NCBI GenBank assembly: GCA_045597845.1
Contig: JAZLKZ010000119.1
Span: forward strand, 23,441 to 87,440
DNA: 64,000 bases
Source: Colimorpha sp045597845
Lineage (GTDB): Bacteria > Bacteroidota > Bacteroidia > Bacteroidales > P3
Direction of reading: 5' to 3'
Made by a program: the position numbers and the translations under genes. Positions 29,167-37,585 of this stretch are shown one piece after another (positions within the stretch are counted from its first letter, which is position 1; each line of letters begins with the position of its first letter). A model generated the notes under the pieces. That model worked only from the letters and a program-made list of their open reading frames with translations, was not told the DNA's origin and made no database searches.

Positions 29167-29754
29167 TTATTCGGCGGCAGCTTCACCTTCGGCGGCGGTG
29201 TCGGCTACAGCGGCACGGGTGCTGATGATGGAGATGACTTCGCTGGATTTGGGATTCAAAATGGTGTAGGCTTCAGAAGCGAGGTCTTGAGCCTTTACGC
29301 GCTGGCCAATTTCGAGATTGGTGACGTCAACCAAAATTTCGCTGGGCATGTTAGCGGGAACAGCCTTAACGTTGAGGCGTTTCTGCTTGTAAACGAGTTT
29401 GCCACCCTTCATAACGCCCTTGGAGGTGCCAGTGGTGTGTACGGGGATAGACATGACGATAGCTTTGTCGTCGCTCAGTTCGTAGAAGTCAGCATGGTAA
29501 ACGATATCGGTAACGGGGTGGAACTGGATGTCCTTCATCATAGCCTGATGTTTTTCGCCGTTGATGTCGATTTCAACATAGCAAGGTTCGGGGTTGAACA
29601 GGATTTTCTGGAACTGGGTCTGGGGAACGCCAAACATTTTCTGTTCGCCTTTGCCGTACATTACGCAAGGAACTTTGTCTTCGCGACGCAGAGCCTTAGC
29701 ATCTTTTTTCCCTACGTTCTCTCTGGGAGAACCGCTCAATGATACTATTCTCAT
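29167..29754 (-). CDS. rplY: 50S ribosomal protein L25 / Ctc type
   Basis: 195 residues. The N-terminal L25 domain (SPRENVGKKDAKALRREDKVPCVMYG, then IDINGEKHQAMMKDIQFHPVTDIVYHADFYEL) is followed by the TL5/Ctc C-terminal domain (VKAVPANMPSEILVDVTNLEIGQRVKAQDL) and an Ala/Glu-rich tail. It binds 5S rRNA. It lies 49 bases after prs and is probably co-transcribed with it. Confidence 0.95.
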   Translation of the reverse strand: MRIVSLSGSPRENVGKKDAKALRREDKVPCVMYGKGEQKMFGVPQTQFQKILFNPEPCYVEIDINGEKHQAMMKDIQFHPVTDIVYHADFYELSDDKAIVMSIPVHTTGTSKGVMKGGKLVYKQKRLNVKAVPANMPSEILVDVTNLEIGQRVKAQDLASEAYTILNPKSSEVISIISTRAAVADTAAEGEAAAE

Positions 29755-29803
29755 GATTGTTGTTAATTAAGTTGGTTTATAAAAAGATTAATTAAAGGTC
29801 TTA

Positions 29804-30793
29804 TTAAATGTCCTCGTTCATTCTGCGGATTACGCCCTTGTGGCGGATGGTGGTCTCGTAGAGGTTGTCGAGAGAGTCGTAGTTGACCACGCGACGGATA
29901 GCCTCGGCAAAGAGCCAGTCGCAGGAGAGAACGTGAATCTTGGAGGATTCGCGCTTCAGAGGGATGGTGTCGGTGACAACGAGTTCTTCAAGGCAGGAAT
30001 TCTCGATTTTCTCGATGGCGTTGCCGCTCAATACGGGATGGGTAATCATTGCGCGAACGCTCTTTGCGCCGCTCTGCTTGATGATTTCGGCGGCTTTGCA
30101 GATGGTCGTGCCAGTGTCGATAATGTCGTCCAAAAGGATAACGTGCTTGCCGGCCACGTCGCCAATGAGGCGCATCTCACCAATCTCGTTGGGTTTGTTG
30201 CGGTGCTTGTAGCAGATAACGAAGCTGTTGTTCAAAGTCTTGGCATACATTCCGGCGCGTTTGCTGCCGCCCATATCGGGACTTGCAAACATAACATCCT
30301 CGCTTTCGAACTGCTCTCGGATATAGGGCATGAACAATGAGGAACCAAAGAGATGGTCAACAGGAATGTTGAAGAAACCTTGGATTTGGTCTGCATGGAG
30401 ATCCATGGTGATGATGCGGTTCACGCCAGCTGTGGTAAGCATGTCGGCGATAAGGCGTGATGCGATAGGCACATGCGGTTTGTCCTTGCGGTCTTGGCGT
30501 GCAAAACCATAATAAGGAATAGCAGCGATGATTTTCTGTGCGGAGGCGCGTTTGGCAGCGTCAACCATCATCAACAATTCAAAAAGATTGTCGGTGGGAG
30601 GGATTGTTGACTGGATGATGAACACAATGCCACCACGAATGGTTTCCTCAAAAGAGGGTTGGAATTCACCATCAGCATATTGAAATACGGTGGAGTTTCC
30701 CAGCGGAATGCCATAGATTTCAGCAACTCTGCGGGCGAGATTCTCTGTTGCGCGTCCGGCAAAGATAAAGACTTTATCAGATTTTTGTGCCAT
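29804..30793 (-). CDS. prs: Ribose-phosphate pyrophosphokinase
   Basis: 329 residues: FAGRATENLARRVAEIYGIPLG, the ATP-flexible segment YGFARQDRKDKPHVPIASRLIADML, divalent metal site MDLHADQIQGFF, and the PRPP-binding loop VILLDDIIDTGTTI. It makes PRPP from ribose-5-phosphate and ATP for nucleotide, His and Trp synthesis. The MoxR-like or eCIS genes have no visible link to it. Confidence 0.97.
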   Translation of the reverse strand: MAQKSDKVFIFAGRATENLARRVAEIYGIPLGNSTVFQYADGEFQPSFEETIRGGIVFIIQSTIPPTDNLFELLMMVDAAKRASAQKIIAAIPYYGFARQDRKDKPHVPIASRLIADMLTTAGVNRIITMDLHADQIQGFFNIPVDHLFGSSLFMPYIREQFESEDVMFASPDMGGSKRAGMYAKTLNNSFVICYKHRNKPNEIGEMRLIGDVAGKHVILLDDIIDTGTTICKAAEIIKQSGAKSVRAMITHPVLSGNAIEKIENSCLEELVVTDTIPLKRESSKIHVLSCDWLFAEAIRRVVNYDSLDNLYETTIRHKGVIRRMNEDI

Positions 30794-30816
30794 TTTTTGT
30801 ATTGTTTATGAGTTTG

Positions 30817-30824
30817 CAAAATTA
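30817..30824 (-). promoter_or_regulatory. prs promoter -7 box
   Basis: TAATTTTG on the minus strand, about 25 bases before the prs ATG, in an AT-rich region divergent from the tRNA-Leu promoter. Confidence 0.6.
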
Positions 30825-30863
30825 CGATTTATTTTTTGAAAAAGTGCATCTTTGAAAAAAAAT

Positions 30864-30894
30864 TTTGCCGAATGGAAAAAAGTGTGTACTTTTG
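30864..30894 (+). promoter_or_regulatory. tRNA-Leu promoter, exact consensus
   Basis: TTTG at 30864-30867, exactly 19 bases, then TACTTTTG at 30887-30894. This is a full match to the Bacteroidota housekeeping promoter, 28 bases before the mature tRNA. Confidence 0.85.
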
Positions 30895-30921
30895 CATCCG
30901 ATTTCGAGAGAAGAAATTCTT

Positions 30922-31005
30922 GCCCAGGTGGCGGAATAGGTAGACGCGTCGGTCTCAAAAACCGATGAGGTAACACTCGTGCCGGTTCGACCCCGGCCCC
31001 GGGTA
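30922..31005 (+). tRNA. tRNA-Leu(CAA)
   Basis: An 84-base class II tRNA. It has the acceptor GCCCAGG / CCCGGGT with discriminator A, a D-arm with GG, anticodon stem TCGGT/ACCGA with loop CTCAAAA (anticodon CAA, reads UUG), a long variable arm, and T-arm GCCGG-TTCGACC-CCGGC. CCA is not encoded. Acceptor position 5-68 is an A-C mismatch and 1-72 is a G-T pair, which is slightly unusual. Confidence 0.95.
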
Positions 31006-31010
31006 CAAAA

Positions 31011-31040
31011 GCGCTCAAAGATTTTTGAGTGCTTTTTTTT
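31011..31040 (+). terminator. Terminator after tRNA-Leu
   Basis: GCGCTCAAA (31011-31019) pairs with TTTGAGTGC (31024-31032, one G-T), followed by eight T. The next ~280 bases, up to the HU promoter, are AT-rich and show no ORF or further structure that I can support. Confidence 0.88.
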
Positions 31041-31319
31041 GTGGGGAATGGCGGATGTGTGTGACTGCAAGAACTGTTTCTTTTTGCGCTACGTTTTCGC
31101 GTAAAAAACACTAAGAGGCATTAAAGTTCTAAAATCATCCATAATCGTTGTTGGTTGCATAAAATAGATGCAATCCGATTTCCGAATGTTTTATGAAAAT
31201 GGGTTGAGAGTGGAGTTTTTGTCGTTTTTTTTTGAGAGAGAAAAATCACCAAATAGTATATATAATGTTAATAAAAAACATAAAATCAAAAAAAATAGTC
31301 ATTTAGAGTAAAAAAAAAC

Positions 31320-31348
31320 TTGTAGATGAATTTTTTTTTGTATTTTTG
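31320..31348 (+). promoter_or_regulatory. Promoter of the HU-type gene
   Basis: TTG at 31320-31322, 18 bases, then TATTTTTG at 31341-31348. The start codon follows 47 bases later, so an in-frame codon at 31326 lies within the promoter and is not used. Confidence 0.72.
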
Positions 31349-31394
31349 CAAACTCAAAAACATTAATAATCATATCAAAAAAAACAATACAATC

Positions 31395-31679
31395 ATGACA
31401 AAGGCAGAAATCGTAAATGAAATCAGCATTAAGACTGGTATCGAAAGAGTGGCTGTAATGGCTGTTATCGAGGAATTTATGTCCACCGTTAAGGACAACA
31501 TGGCTGAAGGCAATGAGGTTTTCTTGAGAGGCTTTGGTAGCTTCATCATCAAGCACCGTGCTGAAAAGACCGGTCGTAACATCACCAAGAACACCGCTGT
31601 TGTTGTTCCCGCACACAACATTCCCGCTTTCAAACCTTGCAAGGAATTCATGGCAATGGTAAAAGAAGGTGTGAAATAA
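31395..31679 (+). CDS. HU/IHF-family DNA-binding protein
   Basis: 94 residues: MTKAEIVNEISIKTGIERVAVMAVIEEFMSTVKDNMAEGNEVFLRGFGSFIIKHRAEKTGRNITKNTAVVVPAHNIPAFKPCKEF. It has the HU core with the GFGSF turn and the DNA-clasping arm ending in an IPAFKP-type motif. It bends and compacts DNA. It is monocistronic with strong flanking signals. Confidence 0.95.
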   Translation: MTKAEIVNEISIKTGIERVAVMAVIEEFMSTVKDNMAEGNEVFLRGFGSFIIKHRAEKTGRNITKNTAVVVPAHNIPAFKPCKEFMAMVKEGVK

Positions 31680-31700
31680 ATTCTTTTCACAAGAACTTAA

Positions 31701-31733
31701 AAAGAGGTTGGATTTCTTCAACCTCTTTTTTTT
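31701..31733. terminator. Terminator after the HU-type gene
   Basis: AAAGAGGTTG (31701-31710) and CAACCTCTTT (31719-31728) form a perfect 10-bp stem with an 8-base loop and a following T run. Confidence 0.9.
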
Positions 31734-31800
31734 GTGCTAATAATTGAAAAGTGTGCGTAAGTTGTGCGCCTCAACGGGTGGATATTTGAAAATTATTGCG

Positions 31801-31808
31801 TATTTTTG
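31801..31808 (+). promoter_or_regulatory. serS promoter -7 box
   Basis: TATTTTTG 21 bases before the serS ATG. No good -33 element is visible at the expected spacing. Confidence 0.6.
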
Positions 31809-31828
31809 CAGTTTCAAATACTATAAAG

Positions 31829-33103
31829 ATGTTACAATTACAACAAATCAAAGAAAATACCTCTGACATTATTGAACGATTGAAAATCAAGAATGTACAA
31901 AATGTTGAGGCTCGCATCGAGGAGATCTTGAAACTGGATGAACAGCGTCGCAGTCTGCAACAGCGTGCCGATGCCGTCAAGGCCGAGCAGAACGCCATCG
32001 CCAAAGAGATTGGCATGCTGTTTAAGCAAGGCAAGCGTGATGAGGCAGAAGAAAAGAAAGCGCGTACTACGCAGCTGAAGACCGAGGAAAAAGAACTTTC
32101 AGAACAGCAGTCCGCTGTCGAGAATGAGTTGAATGCCAAATTGATTTCCTTGCCCAATGCTCCTCATATCACTGTTCCGAAAGGCAAGAGCGAGGCTGAC
32201 AATGTGGTTGTCGGCGAGTTTGGCGTTAAGCCGAATCTGGGCCCCGATGCCTTGCCCCACTGGGATTTGTGTGCAAAATATGACATTGTTGACTTTGAAC
32301 TTGGCAACAAGATTACTGGCGCAGGTTTCCCCGTTTATAAAGGCAAGGGCGCTCGTTTGCAGCGTGCGCTCATCAATTTCTTCCTCAATGAGGCCGCCAA
32401 CGCCGGCTTTGTGGAGATCCAGCCTCCTTTGATGGTGAATGAGGCGAGTGGCTTGGGCACGGGTCAGCTTCCCGACAAGGAAGGACAGATGTATGCGGTT
32501 CCTTTGGACGGTTTTTACATGATTCCTACCGCCGAGGTGCCTATCACCAATATCTATCGTAATGTTATTGTCGACGCCGACCAGTTCCCCATCAAGCATG
32601 TGGGTTATTCGGAGTGCTTCCGCCGTGAGGCTGGAAGTTATGGCAAGGACGTGCGCGGATTGAACCGCTTGCATGAGTTCTCCAAAGTGGAGATTGTCGT
32701 CGTTGAGCATCCCGATCGTTCCTACGACCAGTTGGAGGAAATGAAAAAACATGTTGGCAGTTTGCTCGACAAGCTGGGTTTGCCGTATCATATTCTGAAA
32801 CTCTGTGGCGGCGATATCAGCTTTACTTCCGCAATGACGTTTGATTTCGAGGTTTGGAGTGCTGCCCAGCAGAAATGGCTTGAGGTAAGTTCCGTTTCCA
32901 ACTTCGAGACTTTCCAAGCCAACCGAATGAAACTGCGTTTCAAGGACGCCGACGGCAAGATGAAGCTGGCGCATACTTTGAATGGCAGCGCTCTGGCCTT
33001 GCCTCGTATCGTGGCCGCTTTGCTCGAAAACAACCAGACTCCCGACGGCATTATCATGCCCGAAGTGTTGCGTCCTTTCTTGGGATTCGACAAGATTGAC
33101 TAA
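31829..33103 (+). CDS. serS: Seryl-tRNA synthetase
   Basis: 424 residues, MLQLQQIKENTSDIIERLKIKN..., with the N-terminal antiparallel coiled coil (residues ~30-105) that grips the tRNA-Ser long arm. Class II motif 2 follows (HVGYSECFRREAGSYGKDVRGLNRLHEFSKVE), then the motif 3 region (NGSALALPRIVAALLENNQTPDG). ATG 31829 is chosen because the earlier in-frame start at 31796 would place the -7 box inside the gene. Confidence 0.97.
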   Translation: MLQLQQIKENTSDIIERLKIKNVQNVEARIEEILKLDEQRRSLQQRADAVKAEQNAIAKEIGMLFKQGKRDEAEEKKARTTQLKTEEKELSEQQSAVENELNAKLISLPNAPHITVPKGKSEADNVVVGEFGVKPNLGPDALPHWDLCAKYDIVDFELGNKITGAGFPVYKGKGARLQRALINFFLNEAANAGFVEIQPPLMVNEASGLGTGQLPDKEGQMYAVPLDGFYMIPTAEVPITNIYRNVIVDADQFPIKHVGYSECFRREAGSYGKDVRGLNRLHEFSKVEIVVVEHPDRSYDQLEEMKKHVGSLLDKLGLPYHILKLCGGDISFTSAMTFDFEVWSAAQQKWLEVSSVSNFETFQANRMKLRFKDADGKMKLAHTLNGSALALPRIVAALLENNQTPDGIIMPEVLRPFLGFDKID

Positions 33104-33128
33104 TCGATGACTTGATATAAAACGACGG

Positions 33129-33157
33129 GGCGGGATTTCAACGAAATCCCGCCCTCG
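33129..33157. terminator. Terminator after serS
   Basis: GGCGGGATTT (33129-33138) pairs with AAATCCCGCC (33144-33153) around a 5-base loop, followed by CTCGACTTTTA. The convergent outer-membrane protein gene ends about 50 bases further on. Confidence 0.8.
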
Positions 33158-33205
33158 ACTTTTATAAACTTTATAATATTAATTCATTATTTTGTTTTTC
33201 ACTTA

Positions 33206-33910
33206 TTAAAGGTGAAAACCGACGCGGAGCGCAAGAAGTCCGATGCGACGGTGTTCCGTAGTAGCGTTGGGGTCGGCGGGAAGGTCCTGGCTGTGCTTGA
33301 TGTTGTAGTCAATCATGTGCTTGCCCAAGCCGTAGTAGGTAAGTCCAACGCTCACATAGTCGCCCAGGTGAGTACCTGCGCCAATCTGCCAGCAGAGGGA
33401 GTTGCCTGCTTTGTAGCGATAGTAAGGAAGGCCGGTTTTGTCTTTCCATCCTTCGGGAGTAATCGAAAACAGGTCGTAGCCCATGGCGATTTCAGCGTAA
33501 GGGGTGATCAAGTTGGTGACGGGATAGCGATAGTTGATGCCGATGCTGATGGGAATGTTGAAGTAATGGGGGTAGGTGCAACGGTTGTCGTCATAAATGT
33601 CGCGAGAGCTTCCCTTGATACGATTCCAGAAGAAAGAACCTTCGGCGAAAGGAGTCACTTCGCCGTAACCTATGTCGAAACGGTATCCGATGCGGTAGGT
33701 TGCTCCCAAGCCCACATTTGCGTTTTGTCCGATCTGCTCTCTGCCCATAGGAAGGAGCGCGTCATTGATGTGGATTTTGTCGTTGAACTGGCCTGTGGGC
33801 AATGTACCGTTCAAATAGAAGGAATGTGTCAGCTGCGCATGACCTGCTGTGGCAAAGGTGGCAAGAAGCAAAATGGCGGCTAACTTTTTGATGCTATTGT
33901 TCTTTTTCAT
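33206..33910 (-). CDS. Outer-membrane beta-barrel protein
   Basis: 234 residues with a clear signal peptide (LAAILLLATFATAGHAQ). Alternating aromatic/small strands follow (VGLGATYRIGYRFDIGYGEVTPFAEGSFFWNR, ISIGINYRYPVTNLITPYAEIAMGYDLF) and a terminal Phe-His-Leu strand (LALRVGFHL). This is consistent with a small barrel of the OMP_b-brl type. The ligand or role is unknown. Its own promoter is at 33934-33941. Confidence 0.78.
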   Translation of the reverse strand: MKKNNSIKKLAAILLLATFATAGHAQLTHSFYLNGTLPTGQFNDKIHINDALLPMGREQIGQNANVGLGATYRIGYRFDIGYGEVTPFAEGSFFWNRIKGSSRDIYDDNRCTYPHYFNIPISIGINYRYPVTNLITPYAEIAMGYDLFSITPEGWKDKTGLPYYRYKAGNSLCWQIGAGTHLGDYVSVGLTYYGLGKHMIDYNIKHSQDLPADPNATTEHRRIGLLALRVGFHL

Positions 33911-33933
33911 AATTGCATGTTTTTTGATTTTGC

Positions 33934-33941
33934 AAAGTTAC
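33934..33941 (-). promoter_or_regulatory. Promoter -7 box of the beta-barrel gene
   Basis: TAACTTTG on the minus strand, 24 bases before the ATG, a good TAnnTTTG match. Confidence 0.62.
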
Positions 33942-34085
33942 GAAAATATTATGAATTGCGTTGCCAATAGATGTAAATTGGTTAGATTTTGGCTTTACAT
34001 AATCTATTTATAGTACAAAAAGGTGTTTCTTTTGTTGGGAGGAACAAGCGTAGCATGTCGTTTGCAATTATTCACTTTTTATGCG

Positions 34086-34093
34086 TATCTTTG
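34086..34093 (+). promoter_or_regulatory. Promoter -7 box of the CNNM/CBS gene
   Basis: TATCTTTG, 21 bases before the preferred ATG at 34114. It shows that the longer ORF opening with ATG at 34081 is not the gene start. Confidence 0.65.
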
Positions 34094-34113
34094 CAAAATA
34101 TTTAAATCTTGAC

Positions 34114-35175
34114 ATGTTAATCAAACTACTTGCCTATCTGTTGGGGGCGTTGACGTTCTCTTTCATCTGCTCAATCTTGGAAGCAGTGTTGCTATCCACC
34201 CCCATATCCTATATCTCTATGCGTGAGGAGGAAGGATATAAACCTGCCTCGCGTTTCAAACGCTACAAACAGGACAACGCACAGGCCATCGCCGCCATTC
34301 TCTCCATCAACACTATCGCCCATACCATCGGCGCCGCCGGCGTGGGCAAGGAGGCTACGGCTTTGTGGGGCTCGGAGTGGTTCGGCTTGGTGTCTGCAAT
34401 CATGACCATCTTGATCCTGGTTTTTACGGAGATTATCCCCAAAACCATTGGTACCACTTATTGGAAGAACATGATGGGTTTTACTACCGTAACGATTCGT
34501 TGTTTTATTCTTGTGATGTATCCGTTGGTGCTGTTGGTTCAGTTGATTACACGCCTGTTTGCACGAAATGAAGAAGAGGCAGCTGTGAGCCGTGAGGAAG
34601 TTGCCGCCATGGCCGACGTGGGTGAGGACGAAGGTGTGATAGACGAGGATGAAAACAAGATTATCCAGAATGTTATCAAGTTGGACAATGTTAAGGCCTA
34701 CGATGTGATGACGCCTCGAGTGGTGGCTGCCATTGCCAGCGAGAAAATGACGCTTAAGGAGTTCTACAAAGATCCATCCTTTTCTCATTTCTCACGTATC
34801 CCCGTCTATCAAGAGTCGCCTGAGTTCATCACGGGCTACGTCCTTCGCAGCGAGGCTTTGGAGGATTTGGCTGAGGATAAGTTCGACGAGACGTTGGGTG
34901 AAATCAAGCGCGACATCGAGTTTTATCGCGACGAGCAGTCCATCAGCGAGATTTGGGAGTCGCTGTTGAAACGTAAAGAGCAGATTGCCTTGATTATAGA
35001 TGAATATGGGTCGTTCCAAGGCATTTTGACTTTGGAGGATATCATCGAGACTATTTTCGGATTGGAAATCATCGATGAAAGCGACGAGGTGAGCGACATG
35101 CAGCAGTATGCCCGTGAGCGTTGGCAACAGCGTCAGCGCCGCTTTAAGGAGATACAATTGCCTCAGGACGAGTGA
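34114..35175 (+). CDS. CNNM-domain/CBS-pair membrane protein (HlyC/CorC-like)
   Basis: 353 residues. The N-terminal CNNM transmembrane domain has 3-4 helices (LIKLLAYLLGALTFSFICSILEAVLLSTPISYI, then SAIMTILILVFTEIIPKTIG, with the conserved E-I-I-P-K). It is followed by a CBS pair (VKAYDVMTPRVVAAIAS, then RIPVYQESPEFITGYVLRSEAL and IALIIDEYGSFQGILTLEDIIETIFG). Related proteins move or sense Mg2+ and other divalent ions. The C-terminal CorC_HlyC domain of longer homologues is absent; the protein ends in an Arg/Gln-rich tail. Confidence 0.88.
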   Translation: MLIKLLAYLLGALTFSFICSILEAVLLSTPISYISMREEEGYKPASRFKRYKQDNAQAIAAILSINTIAHTIGAAGVGKEATALWGSEWFGLVSAIMTILILVFTEIIPKTIGTTYWKNMMGFTTVTIRCFILVMYPLVLLVQLITRLFARNEEEAAVSREEVAAMADVGEDEGVIDEDENKIIQNVIKLDNVKAYDVMTPRVVAAIASEKMTLKEFYKDPSFSHFSRIPVYQESPEFITGYVLRSEALEDLAEDKFDETLGEIKRDIEFYRDEQSISEIWESLLKRKEQIALIIDEYGSFQGILTLEDIIETIFGLEIIDESDEVSDMQQYARERWQQRQRRFKEIQLPQDE

Positions 35176-35249
35176 ATTCGTATGAATAACGGACGGCAAA
35201 CTGACGATATCCGCTGCGGACACGTATAATTCATCACGCATTATTTCAA

Positions 35250-37412
35250 TTGTCAATAATAAAATCTCGATTTCCCACAGCACCATTGTTGAAGCTGGTA
35301 CTGCCTCTGATGTTGGGTGTGTATCTGGCCTCTGAATTTGCGATTTCTTTGCCGTTGTGCGTAGCGGTTGCGGGCTTGATGCTATTGCTTCTGGTTGTAT
35401 GTCTGCTGGAACCGATGCTGCGCCGCAAGTATCGTGCCGTTATGTCGTGCGCAACAATGACGTTGTTTTGTGCGATGGGAGTGCTGTTGGTCTATGTGAA
35501 CAACCCATACGTCGCCAAAGATCACTATGCTAAATTCTATCCAACGGGAACGCAACTATCTGGGAAATTGCGGATTGTAGATACGCCGCAAGAAAAGGCC
35601 AAAACAATGGGCGTAGTGGCGGAGTTGGAGCAGTGCAATGATGACAGCGGCTGGCGCGAGACTTCGGGGAAGTTGATGCTGTATGTGGCAAAGGACTCGC
35701 TGTCTCGTCGGTTGCGTTATGGTGATTGTTTGGAAGCCGAGTTGACGCTTGCGGCTCCGACCGGGGCGTTGAACCCCTATCAGTTCGATTATCGTAAGTT
35801 TTTGTATAGAAAAGGAATAGCGGCAACCGCTTATCTCAAGACAGGCACCTACGAGTTTTACGACCACCAATCGCGAGGGTTGGTTGGCTGGAGCAAGCAG
35901 TTGCAAAGCACCCTTGTCGATCGTCTTCGCCAATCCGAACTGAACGACTCCTACAAGGGTTTTGCGGAGGCGATGCTGTTGGGCTGGAAGCATGATGTGG
36001 ATGAGGGAATGGAATCGCAGTTCCGCGATGCGGGAATCATGCATTTGCTCTGTGTTTCGGGTCTGCATGTCGGATTGGTCACCGCCATGATTGGCGCTTG
36101 TCTGTTTTTTGTTCCGCGCACTCGATGGTGGAACCTTTTGCGTGTGATGCTGCAATTGGCTGGCACATGGGCTTTTGTATGCATATCGGGCTTGTCGCCT
36201 GCGGCGGTGCGCGCTGGTCTGATGTTCAGCGTTTATGTGATAGGAAGCAGCATAGGACGTATGGGCAACAGTTTGAATGCGTTGGCTTTTGCAGCGTTGA
36301 TTTTGGTGTGCGTGGAACCTTGGTGCTTGTTTAATGTTAGCTTTCAGCTGTCGTTCGTTGCGGTGTTGGGCATCATGCTGCTGTGTCGGCCATTGTACAC
36401 GTTGTGGCAGCCTAATGTTATCTTGCAGAGAAACAGAGTCGGGCGATTGTTCGCCAACTGCCTCAATGGAGTGTGGGAATTGGTTTGTCTTTCGATGTCG
36501 GCCCAGTTCGTGCTTTTGCCGTTGCTGTTGTACTACTTCCATCAGTTTCCCATCTATTTCTTGATTGCAAACATTCTCATTGTTCCCTTCGCGGGGCTGT
36601 TGTTGGTGGGTATTTTGCTGGTTGTGATGACATTGCATTGGGGCATTATAGGTACGGCTTGCGCGAAGGTCGTGTCGGCATTGTTGTTAGGTGTGGATTT
36701 TGTGACGAAATGGGTGTCGGGACTTCCGGGAGCTATGATTGAAAACATCTATTGCGATGTCCCGTTGGCGTTGCTATGTGCTGTTTTTGTCCTGTTGACG
36801 ATATTGCTGGTGCGTACGCGAAAAGTGCAGTGGTGTGCAATGTCGTTCGTTGCATTGTTGTTTGTGGTGGTATATGCTACCATGGTTGATATTCGTTGCG
36901 AGCGTAACAGACAGATGGTTGTCTATGCCGACACGCCCGTGCCGGCAGTGGAACTATTTCTGGGCAAGGAGAGTGTCTTGTTTGTGGATGCTCCATTACG
37001 TGGCGCACCCGATGCGCTGAGTTTTCAAAGAAGTGGCTTGCTGTTGCATAATAAAGTCCAGCGGACCTATGTGTGTGGACTGGATACGGTGCTGCAAAAT
37101 GCTTACTTTGCAATGGATAGAGGCACTCTTTCGTTTTTGGATACTAGGGTGTTGATGATTGGGAATTCTAATAGAGACTATTGGGTTGATAATGATAAAA
37201 TTATGCAGGTTGATTACTTGGCGGCTGGAGATTGTGGCACTTATGACTTGCGACGGATATTGAAAACTGTTTCGTGCGATACGGTTGCAATCGGGTGCGG
37301 TGGTAAGTCATGGAAAATGAAAGGATTGCTTGATTTCTGCATAGAACGCAACCTCCCTCGAAAAGATCTGCGAAACGTTGGTGCGTTGGTTTTCTGTGGA
37401 CAAAATAATTGA
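35250..37412 (+). CDS. ComEC/Rec2-family DNA-uptake channel protein
   Basis: 720 residues starting from a TTG. The N-terminus (TAPLLKLVLPLMLGVYLASEF) has the usual family opening. A DUF4131 region is followed by the Competence domain (EAMLLGWKHDVDEGMESQFRDAGIMHLLCVSGLHVGLV) and about eight further membrane helices. The last ~170 residues are a soluble, degenerate metallo-beta-lactamase-like region without the HxHxDH motif. ComEC forms the inner-membrane channel for single-stranded DNA in transformation; some Bacteroidota homologues may have lost that role. Confidence 0.88.
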   Translation: MSIIKSRFPTAPLLKLVLPLMLGVYLASEFAISLPLCVAVAGLMLLLLVVCLLEPMLRRKYRAVMSCATMTLFCAMGVLLVYVNNPYVAKDHYAKFYPTGTQLSGKLRIVDTPQEKAKTMGVVAELEQCNDDSGWRETSGKLMLYVAKDSLSRRLRYGDCLEAELTLAAPTGALNPYQFDYRKFLYRKGIAATAYLKTGTYEFYDHQSRGLVGWSKQLQSTLVDRLRQSELNDSYKGFAEAMLLGWKHDVDEGMESQFRDAGIMHLLCVSGLHVGLVTAMIGACLFFVPRTRWWNLLRVMLQLAGTWAFVCISGLSPAAVRAGLMFSVYVIGSSIGRMGNSLNALAFAALILVCVEPWCLFNVSFQLSFVAVLGIMLLCRPLYTLWQPNVILQRNRVGRLFANCLNGVWELVCLSMSAQFVLLPLLLYYFHQFPIYFLIANILIVPFAGLLLVGILLVVMTLHWGIIGTACAKVVSALLLGVDFVTKWVSGLPGAMIENIYCDVPLALLCAVFVLLTILLVRTRKVQWCAMSFVALLFVVVYATMVDIRCERNRQMVVYADTPVPAVELFLGKESVLFVDAPLRGAPDALSFQRSGLLLHNKVQRTYVCGLDTVLQNAYFAMDRGTLSFLDTRVLMIGNSNRDYWVDNDKIMQVDYLAAGDCGTYDLRRILKTVSCDTVAIGCGGKSWKMKGLLDFCIERNLPRKDLRNVGALVFCGQNN

Positions 37413-37542
37413 ATGATATTTCGCATATGTAGAATGATGATTTTGGGTGACTTACATTAGTGCTTTCGACCGCTGAAAGCAGCTCTTGCAACTATCTTTT
37501 GGCTAAAATCAAATTGTCGATTCATAAGTCGCACTATTTTCG

Positions 37543-37550
37543 TATCTTTG
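37543..37550 (+). promoter_or_regulatory. Promoter -7 box of the porin-like gene
   Basis: TATCTTTG 36 bases before the TTG start of the following gene. The remaining ~130 bases of this gap after comEC show nothing else. Confidence 0.6.
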
Positions 37551-37585
37551 TAAACTCATTATTATAATAAGAAATCTATAACGTT

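Noticed and set aside
30922..31005. tRNA-Leu as an attachment site for the eCIS island
   Set aside because: The tRNA is 7 kb from the island edge with core genes in between, and no integrase or duplicated tRNA 3' end was seen.
31796..31828. Upstream starts giving MRIFA-like N-termini before serS (and at 34081 before the CNNM gene)
   Set aside because: These residues are the translation of the promoter -7 box (TATTTTTG or TATCTTTG). The start sites must lie downstream.
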